A DNA stretch of 64,000 nt from JBLHZY01 sp050633265 (GCA_050633265.1 JBOEGE010000004.1:186001-250000); one strand, 5' to 3'; shown: positions 36,727 through 46,299, counted from the first letter of the stretch. Notes: a model not told the origin generated them from the sequence alone. Made by a program: numbers and translations.

Positions 36727-36914
36727 ATACCCTTGGAATTGCATCGTTTTGGCAACGCAGGGCGTAAAAACCTTTGGGTCAAATGGGCGATAAGCAACCT
36801 TGGGTTGACCTGTGCTTGCGGCCATGATGCGGTTGGATGAGAACAAGAGCACAACCCGCGCAGGCCGCCGCGCCGCGCCGTGGATTGAGCCGCCCTTTGA
36901 ACGGAGGAAGTATC

Positions 36915-38276
36915 GTGCGAATTTTGAGCGCCCTGTTTTTGGCGGCCTTCCTGAGCTCTTGTGGCGTGTCTTATCAAAGCTCGGATGTGAAACCTGGTGT
37001 GAGCGATGAGGCGAAAGTTCGCGTTGTGCAGATAACGCCGCAAACAGCCCTTGTTGCCAATCGCTCGGCGTATCGCCCGCAAACCATTCCTGCGATCTTT
37101 TCTCAAACGGCAGGGGGCGGAAGCGGGCTGCGCGGTGCTGGCGCCATTCCAGAAGCTGCCTTTGAGGCCGAAACGCGCCCCGCAGCGCTTGAGATGCGTG
37201 TTCCGCCTGCGGTGAAGACGGGCGCTTACCGCATTGGCATCAGCGATGTGCTTCTTTTGGCCACGCCGCAAGCGGGCTCGACCGTTGAAGAACTCTCCGG
37301 GCTTCTGGCCGCGCAAAACCGCAGGCAAGGCTATACTGTTCAAGATGATGGCGCGATCGCGATCCCAGATGTTGGGCGCATTCCCCTTGCTGGGCTAACG
37401 CTTGAAGAGGCCGAAGCGGAGCTTTTTCAAAAGCTGGTCGAAAACCAGATTGATCCTTCCTTCAGCCTCGAAATTGCGGAGTTTAATTCCAAGAAAGTCT
37501 CTATTGGGGGGGCTGTTGCGACCCCTGCGGTTGCGCCGATTACCCTGCGGCCGCTTTACCTAGATGAGGCGCTTACGGCGGCGGGTGGTGTTACTGTTGC
37601 GGATCAAGATTATGCTTCGGTGCGGATCTATCGCAATGGCGCGCTTTATCAGATCCCGCTAAATGAGCTCTATTCCAAGACCAGCCTGCGCCGTATTCAG
37701 CTGATTGAAGGCGACAGTGTTTTTGTTGATACGGCCTATGAGCTTGAACAGGCGGCGCGTTATTTCGAAGAGCAAATCCGCATCGCCGAATACCGGCAAT
37801 CCGCGCGATCGGCGGCCCTTAGCGCGTTGAATTCGGAAGTGGCGCTGCGGCGCAATGCGCTCAACGAGGCGCGCGCGAATTTTAAAACCAAGCTCGATCT
37901 GGGCGGTATCAAGCGCGATTATGTTTATCTCGCGGGCGAGATCAAAACCCAGAGCCGTTATGCCTTGCCCTTTGAGCAAAAGGCCACTTTGGCGGATGCG
38001 CTTTATGATACTGCGGGGGGTATCCCTGTTGAAACGGGGAATGTGCGCGAGATTTATGTTCTGCGCGGCTCCACCGATCCGCGAGAATTTGCTGCGATTA
38101 CAGCTTGGCAACTTGATGCGCGCAACGCGGCCAAATTGCTTCTGGCGACGCGCTTTGAACTGCGGCCCAATGATGTGATCTTTGTTGCTGAGCAACCCGT
38201 GACGCGCTGGGCCCGTGTTATCCGCCAGATCACGCCGGCTTTGATCACCACTGGCGTTGGCCTCGCCGCGCGCTAA
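36915..38276 (+). CDS. Wza-like polysaccharide export lipoprotein
   Basis: Outer-membrane export channel component of the OPX family, 453 residues. GTG 36915, behind a strong GGAGGAAG site, gives a lipoprotein signal peptide with the lipobox LAAFLSSC and the lipidated Cys at residue 16. The poly-export domain starts GAYRIGISDVLLLATPQAG and includes DDGAIAIPDVGRIPLAGLTL. Soluble ligand-binding beta-grasp repeats follow (KVSIGGAVATPAVAPITLRP, then VYLAGEIKTQSRYALPFEQK). It stands alone, about 5 kb from the exopolysaccharide locus and across unrelated genes; it probably serves that polymer but could serve another. Confidence 0.87.
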   Translation: MRILSALFLAAFLSSCGVSYQSSDVKPGVSDEAKVRVVQITPQTALVANRSAYRPQTIPAIFSQTAGGGSGLRGAGAIPEAAFEAETRPAALEMRVPPAVKTGAYRIGISDVLLLATPQAGSTVEELSGLLAAQNRRQGYTVQDDGAIAIPDVGRIPLAGLTLEEAEAELFQKLVENQIDPSFSLEIAEFNSKKVSIGGAVATPAVAPITLRPLYLDEALTAAGGVTVADQDYASVRIYRNGALYQIPLNELYSKTSLRRIQLIEGDSVFVDTAYELEQAARYFEEQIRIAEYRQSARSAALSALNSEVALRRNALNEARANFKTKLDLGGIKRDYVYLAGEIKTQSRYALPFEQKATLADALYDTAGGIPVETGNVREIYVLRGSTDPREFAAITAWQLDARNAAKLLLATRFELRPNDVIFVAEQPVTRWARVIRQITPALITTGVGLAAR

Positions 38277-38725
38277 CCCTCAATAATCACAGCTTGAAGC
38301 GCTCTTTCGCCCGTCTTTTGGCGCGGGCGAATCGCGTTTTCTCGATGCTTTGCTTGGGTTGACTTGCCGCAAGGGTAGATATTTTTTCCAATAATGGGTA
38401 TGCCGCCGCGCCATCGCCGCAAAGCAGCGACTCTTGCTGCGGCGCGGAAATGAGCGGCGACTGGCGAAGTATATGGAGCGCGCGCCTTTTGCTGTGGGCT
38501 CAGTAAAATATAGAGAATATCCTACTTTTCGCGTGAACTTCCGCGCGTGGCGAACAATGGGGCGGCAATCTGGCCGCCTTGATGGCTGCGCGGGCCTTTT
38601 CCTTTCCAGCAAAGGAATTCTCGTTTTTCGAATATTGGGTATTCACAGGTCGCTCATTTGCGTTCATGATTGCTTTACTCGCCACAAGAGCGGGACAAAC
38701 GACAAATGTCTGGGAGGACTTTTCA
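38277..38725. other. 449-nt intergenic region before the peptide ABC operon
   Basis: Two hairpins are visible. TCGCCCG/CGGGCGA at 38307-38330 has a 10-nt loop, lies 30 nt after the Wza-like stop, and is a possible terminator with a weak T-tract. GGCGGC/GCCGCC at 38561-38578 has a 6-nt loop and no T-tract. I found no convincing protein-coding frame and no clear sigma-70 promoter, although the ABC operon promoter must lie here. Confidence 0.5.
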
Positions 38726-40294
38726 ATGACGACAGCACGCCTGTCAGCCGGCCGTATTGTGGCCGCTCTTGATCCAATTCATCGCAGTAAGCGGATAATC
38801 GCGAGCACAGCCCTTGCGGCCGCGATTTTTGCGCCTGTGGCTTATGCTGAAACGCCCGTGAAAGGCGGCGAATTGACTGTCGCGCTGGAGACCGATGTGC
38901 GCGGTTTTGATACTGTCAAAGGCGGGGTTCTTGGCCAGACGGGCGAGATCGTTATGCGCGTCATTCAAGAGCCTTTGCTGCGCTGGGATGTTGCGGCGGG
39001 CAAGCCATTGCCGGGCCTTGCGACTGAGTGGAGCGCGAATGAGGATCAGACGATCTGGACCTTCAAGCTTTTGCCCGGTGTGAAGTTTCATGATGGGTCT
39101 GATTTTGACGCGGGCGATGTTGCCGCGCATTACAATCGTATCCTTGATCCCGAAGCAAAATCATCTTCGCGCAGTTTTTTGACAGCGATCAAAGAGGTTG
39201 TTGCGGTTGATCCCACAACGGTTGAATTTCATCTCGCGCATCCATGGCAGGCGCTTGTCCCTTATATGGCAACGACCTCGATGAGCGGGCCGATCCCGCC
39301 TTCTGAGCACGTTGCATCAGACGGACAAAACCGCCATCCCATCGGTACGGGCCCGTTCAAATTTGTTGAATGGACATCGGGCGATCGCATCGTTGTAGAG
39401 AAATGGGATGATTACCGTGATGTAGAGGAAATCAATCTCGATAAGATCACCTTCCGCATCCTTCCCGACAACCAGACGCGCTATGCCTCGCTGAAATCCG
39501 GTGAGGTCGATGTGATCTGGACGGACCGCGGCCCAACAATTGTTGAGGCGCAAAAGGATGAGAACATCAATACGCTTTCAACAACGGGCGCAGGCGCTGC
39601 CACTGTTTTGTTCAATACGCGCACAGGCCCGCTTTCTGATCCTCGGGTGCGCGCAGCGGCGGCCCATGCTTGGAATCAGGCTGCATTGGTCAAGATTTCT
39701 TGGCAGGATACACGCCCCGCAGTCACGCATCCGCTTGGGCCGGATTATGATTGCGGCGAGGCAGGCTATCGCGCCTATGATCCGGCCAAAGCGAAAGAGC
39801 TTTTGGCTGAATATGGTCAGCCTGTGAAGCTTACGATGATCCATACAACGACCCCGCGCGGACGTGAGCTTGGCGAGCTGTATCAACAGATGCTCAAGCA
39901 GGTTGGCGTTGAGTTGGAGCTTCAACCCGTCGATCAATCGACCCTCGTAAAGCGCGTCTTTACCCGCGATTTCGATATCTCTGGCTGGCGTTTGGCGGAT
40001 GGCGCAGATATGGGGCCGCAGTTGTTTGCAGCTGTGCATTCGGCCTCTACCTATAATCTAACCGGCTTCTCTTCGCCCGAGTTAGACAAAACAGCCCTCG
40101 CCATGCGCACAGCAACATCGCGAGAAGAGCGCCTTAAGCTTCAATGCGATTTGGTTGAGGCGATCAATCAAGACGGCTCAATGCTCTATCGTGGGGGTGG
40201 CAGCTATTATGCCTTCACAACCAAGCGGGTTCACGGCGTTCCGGCGCCAAGCCGGGGCGTTGTTGATGTGTCGCGCGCATGGGTTTCTGAGTAA
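38726..40294 (+). CDS. Peptide-type ABC transporter substrate-binding protein
   Basis: 522-residue periplasmic family-5 solute-binding protein. A signal peptide covers about residues 22-45 (RIIASTALAAAIFAPVAYA, then AETP). The mature part starts with GGELTVALETDVRGFDTVKG, and the family signature TWTFKLLPGVKFHDGSDF follows in the slightly altered form IWTFKLLPGVKFHDGSDF. ATG 38726 has GGGAGGA upstream. First gene of a five-gene importer with two permeases and two ATPases. The substrate could be a peptide, an opine or another small compound. Confidence 0.92.
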   Translation: MTTARLSAGRIVAALDPIHRSKRIIASTALAAAIFAPVAYAETPVKGGELTVALETDVRGFDTVKGGVLGQTGEIVMRVIQEPLLRWDVAAGKPLPGLATEWSANEDQTIWTFKLLPGVKFHDGSDFDAGDVAAHYNRILDPEAKSSSRSFLTAIKEVVAVDPTTVEFHLAHPWQALVPYMATTSMSGPIPPSEHVASDGQNRHPIGTGPFKFVEWTSGDRIVVEKWDDYRDVEEINLDKITFRILPDNQTRYASLKSGEVDVIWTDRGPTIVEAQKDENINTLSTTGAGAATVLFNTRTGPLSDPRVRAAAAHAWNQAALVKISWQDTRPAVTHPLGPDYDCGEAGYRAYDPAKAKELLAEYGQPVKLTMIHTTTPRGRELGELYQQMLKQVGVELELQPVDQSTLVKRVFTRDFDISGWRLADGADMGPQLFAAVHSASTYNLTGFSSPELDKTALAMRTATSREERLKLQCDLVEAINQDGSMLYRGGGSYYAFTTKRVHGVPAPSRGVVDVSRAWVSE

Positions 40295-40306
40295 GCCCTC
40301 CCTTTT

Positions 40307-40334
40307 CCCGGCGCTGCAAATCTGTGGCGCCGGG
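40307..40334 (+). terminator. Hairpin after the binding-protein gene
   Basis: A perfect 8-bp GC stem (CCCGGCGC with GCGCCGGG) has a 12-nt loop and no U-tract, between the binding-protein stop and the first permease. Such hairpins usually protect the upstream message and damp read-through, giving more binding protein than permease. Confidence 0.65.
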
Positions 40335-40379
40335 CCCTCATAATAAAAACAAGACAGACGCATATTCAGGGAGCGATAG

Positions 40380-41333
40380 GTGAAATTCCTCTTTCGCAGA
40401 TTTCAAAGATTGCTGGTGGTTCTGGCGGCCGTAACCTTTGTGACATTCATCTTGGTCAACGTATTGCCCGGGGATGTTGCTTATGAAATGGCCGGGATCA
40501 TTTCCTCCGAAGAAGAAGTGCAGGCCATCCGCGAGGATCTCGGCCTCAATCGGCCAATGTTGGTGCGCTATGGCGAGTGGGTAAGCGGTATGCTTACAGG
40601 CGACTGGGGCAAATCCTTCCTCTCGGATGAGGATGTTTGGGATGAGATTGCCGGGCGCTTTCCTGTTTCGCTTGAGTTGATGTTGTTGGCGCAGGTGATT
40701 GCCTTGGTCCTTGCCATTCCGATGGGTATGGCGAGCGCTTTTCGCCCCGGTGGGCGCGCGGATAAGATCATCGGTGCGGTGGCTTTTGCTTCGGTTTCGA
40801 TGCCCTCTTTCATGACGGCGATCCTGCTGATCTATCTCTTTTCGCTCAATCTGGGCTGGCTTCCCGCAACAGGGTACGAACCGCTTTCTTCGGGCCTCTG
40901 GGCCAATCTGCGCCCGATGATCCTCCCGGCGCTAAGCCTTGCGCTTGTTGAATGGACGATCTTGATGCGCACGTTGCGGGTCGAAATGATCGGGGTTTTG
41001 CAAGAGAATTACATCTCGCTGGCCCGCGCCAAAGGGCTTGGAAATCTGCGCATTTTGTTTGTGCATGCGCTGCGCCCGTCGAGCTTTTCGATGGTTACGC
41101 TGCTTGGGCTTCAGGTCGCGCGGCTTCTTGGCGGCACCATCATCATTGAGCAAATCTTTGGTATTCCCGGCATTGGGCGCCTGCTTGTTCATGCGGTTTA
41201 TACCCGCGATTTCATCGTTATTCAGGGCTGTGTGACCTTCTTCGCGCTGGCCTTTGTAACGGCCAATTTCCTTGTGGATATCGCCTATGCTTGGCTCGAT
41301 CCGCGCGTCAGATCGGGGAAAGCCCATGGCTGA
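40380..41333 (+). CDS. ABC transporter permease, DppB/OppB type
   Basis: 317-residue inner-membrane permease with about six helices. The N-terminus FRRFQRLLVVLAAVTFVTFI and ILVNVLPGD is the usual DppB start, and the EAA-like coupling loop is NYISLARAKGLGNLRILFVH. It starts with GTG 40380 behind AGGGAG. The stop lies 8 nt inside the next permease gene. It pairs with that permease to form the channel. Confidence 0.93.
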   Translation: MKFLFRRFQRLLVVLAAVTFVTFILVNVLPGDVAYEMAGIISSEEEVQAIREDLGLNRPMLVRYGEWVSGMLTGDWGKSFLSDEDVWDEIAGRFPVSLELMLLAQVIALVLAIPMGMASAFRPGGRADKIIGAVAFASVSMPSFMTAILLIYLFSLNLGWLPATGYEPLSSGLWANLRPMILPALSLALVEWTILMRTLRVEMIGVLQENYISLARAKGLGNLRILFVHALRPSSFSMVTLLGLQVARLLGGTIIIEQIFGIPGIGRLLVHAVYTRDFIVIQGCVTFFALAFVTANFLVDIAYAWLDPRVRSGKAHG

Positions 41334-42246
41334 TACGACTTCCTCCCCCGCGGGCGCATTGCCGTCGCAGGCGCCCGCACCCAATACCGCACAGAAAAAC
41401 GAGGCGGCGATTGAAGCGCATAAAAAGCGCAACAAGCTGGGCCTCTATTTCTGGATCCCGATGGTCTGGCTGATCATCGTTTTGATTGCCGCAATCGGGG
41501 CGCCATTCTGGGGCTTGCCACCTGCGGATGAGATCGACTGGATGCATATCAAAGTGCCGCCAAACGAGGCGCATGCGCTTGGCACTGATGCGCTGGGCCG
41601 CGATCTTTTGAGCCGTTTGATCTGGGGCGCGCGGGTTTCTCTGACGGTTGGATTTGCGGCGCCTTTTATCGGGGTTGGGCTTGGGCTGATCCTTGGGATG
41701 GTCGCAGGCTATTACCGCGGTTGGGCAGATGAAATCATCGGCATCGCGATTGATACATGGCTTGCTATTCCGGGGCTTGTTGTGCTGCTTCTCTTCTCGG
41801 TTATTTTTGGGGGCAGCTTGTTTATGGTTTGCTTTTCGTTGGGGCTTTTGTTTATCCCGACGGCCGCGCGGATCACGCGGGCTGCCACGCTGAACTATGC
41901 GAACCGCGAATTTGTTTTGGCGGCGCGCGCGATGGGGGCTTCGGATTTTCGCATCCTGCGGCGTGAGCTTTTCCCCAATATAATCTGGCCGCTGATTGCC
42001 TTTGTCTTGATTGATATTCCCATCGCGATTGTGATTGAGGGCGCGCTCAGCTTCCTTGGGCTTTCGGTCAAAGCGCCAACGCCAAGCTGGGGCGGGATCA
42101 TCGCCGAGGGGCGCGAGATTTTGGAAACCTCACCGCATGTCGCGCTTTATCCGACGTTGGTGATGTTCTTGACGGTTCTAAGTTTCAATCTCGTCGGGGA
42201 TGCGATCCGCCGCCGTCTGGCAGATGTGCGCGAAGGCGCGATTTGA
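41326..42246 (+). CDS. ABC transporter permease, DppC/OppC type
   Basis: 306 residues. An N-terminal cytoplasmic tail rich in A, P and Q precedes a first helix (WIPMVWLIIVLIAAIGAPFW). The DppC signature ALGTDALGRDLLSRLIWGAR follows, and the coupling loop is EFVLAARAMGASDFRILRRE. ATG 41326 overlaps the upstream gene by 8 nt. Partner of the preceding permease. Confidence 0.93.
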   Translation: MADTTSSPAGALPSQAPAPNTAQKNEAAIEAHKKRNKLGLYFWIPMVWLIIVLIAAIGAPFWGLPPADEIDWMHIKVPPNEAHALGTDALGRDLLSRLIWGARVSLTVGFAAPFIGVGLGLILGMVAGYYRGWADEIIGIAIDTWLAIPGLVVLLLFSVIFGGSLFMVCFSLGLLFIPTAARITRAATLNYANREFVLAARAMGASDFRILRRELFPNIIWPLIAFVLIDIPIAIVIEGALSFLGLSVKAPTPSWGGIIAEGREILETSPHVALYPTLVMFLTVLSFNLVGDAIRRRLADVREGAI

Positions 42247-42258
42247 GGTGACAAAACC

Positions 42259-43242
42259 ATGAGCAATACAATCCTTGAAGTGCGTCATCAGCGCACCGCC
42301 TTCAACACCAGTCGCGGGCTTTTGCAGGCGGTCAATGATGTTTCCTTTACGCTTGAGCGGGGGCGCACGCTTGGGGTCGTGGGCGAAAGCGGCTCTGGTA
42401 AATCGGTGCTGTCGCGTTCAGTGATGCGTCTATTGCCGCCCAATGCGGTGACGGGCGAAGGCTCTTCGATCAAGCTCAACGGGCAGGAGCTCAACACCAT
42501 GTCCGAGCGCCAGTTGCGCCGCTTGCGCGGGCCTGAAATGGCGATTGTGTTTCAAGACCCGATGACATCGCTTAACCCGGTGCTCAAGGTCGGGGCGCAG
42601 ATCAGCGAGGTTCTGCGCCTTCATCTTGGGATGGCCAAAAAGCCAGCCCGCGCGCGCGCCATTGAGCTGCTTGGACAAGTGGGTTTGCCCCAGCCGGATA
42701 TTCGCGTTGATCAATACCCGCATCAGCTTTCGGGCGGGATGCGCCAGAGGGTTGCGATTGCGATTGCCTGTGAGCCGAGCCTTTTGATCGCGGATGAGCC
42801 GACAACCGCCCTTGATGTGACTGTTCAGGCCGAGATCCTCGATCTGCTGCAAAGCATGACCAAAGAGCGCAATATGGCGATGATCCTGATCACCCATGAT
42901 ATGGGCGTTGTTGCGGGGCGTTGTGATGATGTGGCGGTGATGTATGCTGGGCGGATCGTCGAGAAAGCGCCGGTTCGCGAGCTGTTTCACAACACGCGCA
43001 TGCCTTATACGGCGGCGCTTATGGCCTCGATCCCGCGGATAACGGATGATCCGCATCGCAAGCTAGATGCGATTGATGGGCGCCCGCCTGATTTGATCAA
43101 TCCGCCTTCGGGTTGCGCCTTTGCGCCGCGCTGCAAACATGCGGATGAAGGCTGTTCGGCGCAGGTTCCTGAATTGATCGGAGAGCAGACACATCAAAGC
43201 GCTTGCCTAAAACCGCTTGGCCAAAAGGAGGCGGCGGCATGA
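42259..43242 (+). CDS. ABC transporter ATPase, DppD/OppD type
   Basis: 327-residue ATPase energising the importer. Walker A is GESGSGKSVLSRS, the signature is QLSGGMRQRVAIAIA, and Walker B is LLIADEPTTALDVTVQ. The C-terminal oligopeptide-type extension carries cysteines in PSGCAFAPRCKHADEGC. It overlaps the second ATPase by 4 nt (ATGA). Confidence 0.94.
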   Translation: MSNTILEVRHQRTAFNTSRGLLQAVNDVSFTLERGRTLGVVGESGSGKSVLSRSVMRLLPPNAVTGEGSSIKLNGQELNTMSERQLRRLRGPEMAIVFQDPMTSLNPVLKVGAQISEVLRLHLGMAKKPARARAIELLGQVGLPQPDIRVDQYPHQLSGGMRQRVAIAIACEPSLLIADEPTTALDVTVQAEILDLLQSMTKERNMAMILITHDMGVVAGRCDDVAVMYAGRIVEKAPVRELFHNTRMPYTAALMASIPRITDDPHRKLDAIDGRPPDLINPPSGCAFAPRCKHADEGCSAQVPELIGEQTHQSACLKPLGQKEAAA

Positions 43243-44216
43243 ATGCGATGAATGAAGTGGCGGGCGATTTTCTTTCGCTTGATCGGCTCACGGTTGAATA
43301 CCCGCTTGGCGGCGGGCGCAAAGTGCATGCGGTTTCGGGGCTTTCGATTGCTGTGCGGCGCGGCGAAACGCTTGGGCTGGTGGGCGAAAGCGGTTGTGGC
43401 AAAAGCTCGGCGGCGCGCGCTGTGATGCAGCTGCCCTCGCCAACGAGCGGATCGGTGCGCCTTGATGGGGTCGAGCTGACAGCGCTGAAGGGAAAGGCGC
43501 TTCAAAAGGCCCGGCAGAAGTTTCAGATGATTTTCCAAGATCCCATTGCCTCGCTTAACCCGCGCCAAACCGTGCGCGATATTGTTGCCGCGCCGCTTGA
43601 GATTGCAGGGATCGGCACACAGGCTGAGCGCGACAGAACCGTTGCTGAAATGCTTGAAAAAGTTGGCCTGAATGCCGAGCAAGCGATGGAGCGGCGCGCG
43701 CATGAATTTTCCGGCGGGCAATGCCAACGCATCTCGATTGCACGCGCCTTGGTGCTGCGCCCTGAATTGCTGGTTTGTGATGAGGCGGTATCGGCGCTTG
43801 ATGTCTCTGTGCAGGCGCAAACGCTCAATCTGCTTGAAGAGCTTAAGCGGGAATTCGGGCTTACCATGCTTTTCATCAGCCATGATCTGGCTGTGGTAAA
43901 GCATGTTTCGGATCGGGTTGCTGTGATGTATCTTGGGATGCTTTGTGAGACGGCGGATGCCGAAACAATCTATGCCAAACCGGCGCATCCCTATACCAAA
44001 ACGCTGATCAATGCTGTCCCAGACCCGGACCCGGAAGCGCCGAAACATGTGCTTGATTTGGTTCCCGGCGAATTGCCTTCGCCAACCAATCCGCCTTCTG
44101 GCTGCCGCTTTCGCACGCGCTGCCCGCATGCAACATCGCTTTGTGCGCGTGAGGTGCCGATTGAGCGAGAGATTGCGGCGGGGCATACTGTTGCCTGCCA
44201 CCATCCGCTTATTTAA
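43239..44216 (+). CDS. ABC transporter ATPase, DppF/OppF type
   Basis: 325 residues. Walker A is GESGCGKSSAARA, the signature EFSGGQCQRISIARAL, and Walker B LLVCDEAVSALDVSVQ. The C-terminal cysteine segment is PSGCRFRTRCPHATSLC. ATG 43239 is coupled to the upstream stop. Last gene of the five-gene importer; the next gene begins 103 nt later. Confidence 0.94.
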   Translation: MNAMNEVAGDFLSLDRLTVEYPLGGGRKVHAVSGLSIAVRRGETLGLVGESGCGKSSAARAVMQLPSPTSGSVRLDGVELTALKGKALQKARQKFQMIFQDPIASLNPRQTVRDIVAAPLEIAGIGTQAERDRTVAEMLEKVGLNAEQAMERRAHEFSGGQCQRISIARALVLRPELLVCDEAVSALDVSVQAQTLNLLEELKREFGLTMLFISHDLAVVKHVSDRVAVMYLGMLCETADAETIYAKPAHPYTKTLINAVPDPDPEAPKHVLDLVPGELPSPTNPPSGCRFRTRCPHATSLCAREVPIEREIAAGHTVACHHPLI

Positions 44217-44319
44217 GCGCTGCGTTGCGGCGAAATCCGCTTGCATTTCTGCGCCTTATGGCATCCCGTAAGGGGAAATGGGCGCAAGCCTAGCAAGACA
44301 AGACAGGAGTGCGCGGAGC

Positions 44320-45219
44320 ATGGAACCAGCCAAAAAGCAGTTAACGGGCCAAGAGCTTGCTGATCAACTCGTTGAAATTCTGACCGTTGAGGCGGTTGAG
44401 GATAACTTCTTTCGCGGCATCGCCACCCCGAATGGCAAAGGGCGCGCTTTTGGAGGGCAGGTGATTGGTCAAGCGGTTATGGCGGCGACTGCAACGGTTG
44501 AGCCCGAACGCGCTTGCCATTCGCTTCACGCCTATTTTATGCGCCCTGGCGATGCGACCAAACCGGTTCTGTATCAGGTTGAGCGCGATTATGATGGCCG
44601 CTCTTTTGCGACCCGCCGCGTTATTGCCGTTCAGGATGGGCGCCCGATCCTGAACCTTGCCGGCTCATTTCATTTTCCGGAAAAAGGCCTTAGCCACCAA
44701 GACAAAATGCCCGATGTGCCCGGCCCGGATGAGCTTGAGAATGAAGAGCAATTGGCCGAGCGTTATGCGGATACGATTCCAGAAAAGTTCAAGAGTTTCC
44801 TGCGTTGGAATCGCCCGATTGAGCTTCGCCCTTCTGTTTTGCGCCCGCCGTTTTCAACCGAAAACAAAGACCCGGTGCAAAATGTTTGGTTCCGTTCCAA
44901 AGGCAAAATGGGCAAGGATATGCGGCTTAATCGGGCAGCACTGGCCTATGCTTCGGATATGGGGTTGTTGAGCGTTTCGATGTTGCCTCATGGCAAAGGG
45001 TTTTCGGATGAGGATATGCAGTTTGCCAGCCTTGATCATGCGATGTGGCTGCATGATGATTTTAGCATGGATGAGTGGCTATTGTATTCGACAGATAGCC
45101 CTTGGGCAGGTGGCGCGCGCGGCTTTAATCGCGGCCGTATCTTTACCCAAGATGGCCGTTTGATCGCGAATGTGACCCAAGAAGGTTTGGTGCGCCAGAT
45201 CACCCCGAAAGCGAAGTGA
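44320..45219 (+). CDS. tesB: Acyl-CoA thioesterase II (TesB type)
   Basis: 299-residue double-hotdog thioesterase that releases CoA from acyl-CoAs. The first hotdog domain has FFRGIATPNGKGRAFGGQVI, with the active-site aspartate family pattern in the second half (YASDMGLLSVSML, then DHAMWLHDD). ATG 44320 has AGGAG about 10 nt upstream. It precedes a leftward hydrolase and a cluster likely to degrade a ketone; a role in recycling CoA there is inference. The stop codon sits inside a strong hairpin. Confidence 0.9.
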   Translation: MEPAKKQLTGQELADQLVEILTVEAVEDNFFRGIATPNGKGRAFGGQVIGQAVMAATATVEPERACHSLHAYFMRPGDATKPVLYQVERDYDGRSFATRRVIAVQDGRPILNLAGSFHFPEKGLSHQDKMPDVPGPDELENEEQLAERYADTIPEKFKSFLRWNRPIELRPSVLRPPFSTENKDPVQNVWFRSKGKMGKDMRLNRAALAYASDMGLLSVSMLPHGKGFSDEDMQFASLDHAMWLHDDFSMDEWLLYSTDSPWAGGARGFNRGRIFTQDGRLIANVTQEGLVRQITPKAK

Positions 45220-45227
45220 TCTGGCGC
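45192..45227. terminator. Hairpin spanning the tesB stop codon
   Basis: A perfect 12-bp stem (45192-45203 with 45216-45227) has a 12-nt loop. The tesB stop codon (45217-45219) lies in its 3' arm. There is no U-tract. It is between convergent genes, so it may serve as a two-way terminator. Confidence 0.55.
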
Positions 45228-45234
45228 GTAGACC

Positions 45235-46125
45235 CTAGGCGCGTTTGATTGCCCGCTCGATCCCATCAATGATCGTATCGGTCAATTGGGGCGGAATGTT
45301 ATGGCCCATGCCGGGGATTTCGATCAACTCAGAGCCGGGGATATTGGCGGCGGTATCGCGCCCGCCTTCAACGCGAACCAGCGGATCTTCAACCCCATGA
45401 ATAACCACAACCGGCAGGGTTAGTTTTTGCAGCATGGGCCGGCGATCGGGCGCGGCGATGATCGCGGCGTATTGGCGTGAAAACCCCGTTGGGTGGTAGG
45501 AGCGATCAAGATCAGCGGCCGCACCGGCGCGGATCAGATCATCCGCAACAGGGTAATCGGGCGAGCCGATGATGTGGGCGGTCTCAAGGCTGCTGTCGAG
45601 ATAAGCCTCGCGATCGCTAAGCGCATCTGGGCGCGGTTTGGTCAGCGCGGCGGCAGCTTCAGGGGTTGATCTTGGCAGATCGGGATTGCCCGTGGTTGAG
45701 AAGATTGAGGTCAGAGACAGCGCTTTATCGGGGTGCTCAATCGCGATGAGCTGTGCGATCATTCCGCCCATGGAGGCGCCAACGATATGCGCCTTGGCGA
45801 TCCCCAACCCATCAAGAACAGCCGCCGCATCAGCGGCCATATCCGATAGGGTATATGGCACTTTGGGAAGGCTGCCGCTGGCGAGCTCGGCGATCAAGGC
45901 AGGGAAATCGGGCAGGCCATGTTCGGTAAATTTCTGGCTCAAACCAATATCGCGATTGTCGATCCGGATGACATAATACCCACGCGCCGCAAGCGCATTT
46001 GTGAAAGGTTCGGACCAGCGGGTAAGCTGGGTTCCAACACCTGAAATGAGCAAAACAGCTGGGGCGGACTTCTCTCCCGTTGTTTCGTAATGCATGGTTA
46101 TTCCATTGGCCGCGATCTGTGGCAT
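45235..46125 (-). CDS. Alpha/beta hydrolase
   Basis: 296-residue serine hydrolase. Oxyanion region LLISGVGTQLTRWSEPF, nucleophile elbow GASMGGMIAQ, acid region VVIHGVEDPLVRVEGG, and the catalytic histidine probably in MGHNIPPQL. The family includes esterases, lactonases and C-C hydrolases. It diverges from the monooxygenase gene across 174 nt and would hydrolyse the ester or lactone that enzyme makes; this is inference from context. The start at 46125 is the natural ATG. Confidence 0.87.
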   Translation of the reverse strand: MPQIAANGITMHYETTGEKSAPAVLLISGVGTQLTRWSEPFTNALAARGYYVIRIDNRDIGLSQKFTEHGLPDFPALIAELASGSLPKVPYTLSDMAADAAAVLDGLGIAKAHIVGASMGGMIAQLIAIEHPDKALSLTSIFSTTGNPDLPRSTPEAAAALTKPRPDALSDREAYLDSSLETAHIIGSPDYPVADDLIRAGAAADLDRSYHPTGFSRQYAAIIAAPDRRPMLQKLTLPVVVIHGVEDPLVRVEGGRDTAANIPGSELIEIPGMGHNIPPQLTDTIIDGIERAIKRA

Positions 46126-46276
46126 ATGCGTTCTCCCTTAAGGCCCTTTGGCCATTTATTTGGCAAATCATAGGCGGGCTGCGGCGCGCAGGGAAGACCA
46201 TAAATAATCAGATTTTGAGGTAGCGGTATGTTTTTTGGACTTTATTGAAAGCAAAATTACTCGTATAGAGAGGGCT

Positions 46277-46294
46277 ATTCGAACAATAGGTATG
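46277..46294 (+). promoter_or_regulatory. 18-bp motif upstream of the monooxygenase, shared with the SDR
   Basis: ATTCGAACAATAGGTATG, ending 5 nt before the start codon. The same pattern, ATTCGAANNNNAGGTATG, occurs at 49214-49231 before the SDR gene. A second GGTATG lies at 46225-46230. Candidate promoter or operator for the double TetR regulator. Confidence 0.5.
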
Positions 46295-46299
46295 CTGAC

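Noticed and set aside
43194..44246. Open frame of 350 codons opposite the second ABC ATPase gene
   Set aside because: Exactly shadows a conserved ATPase gene; composition mirrors it.
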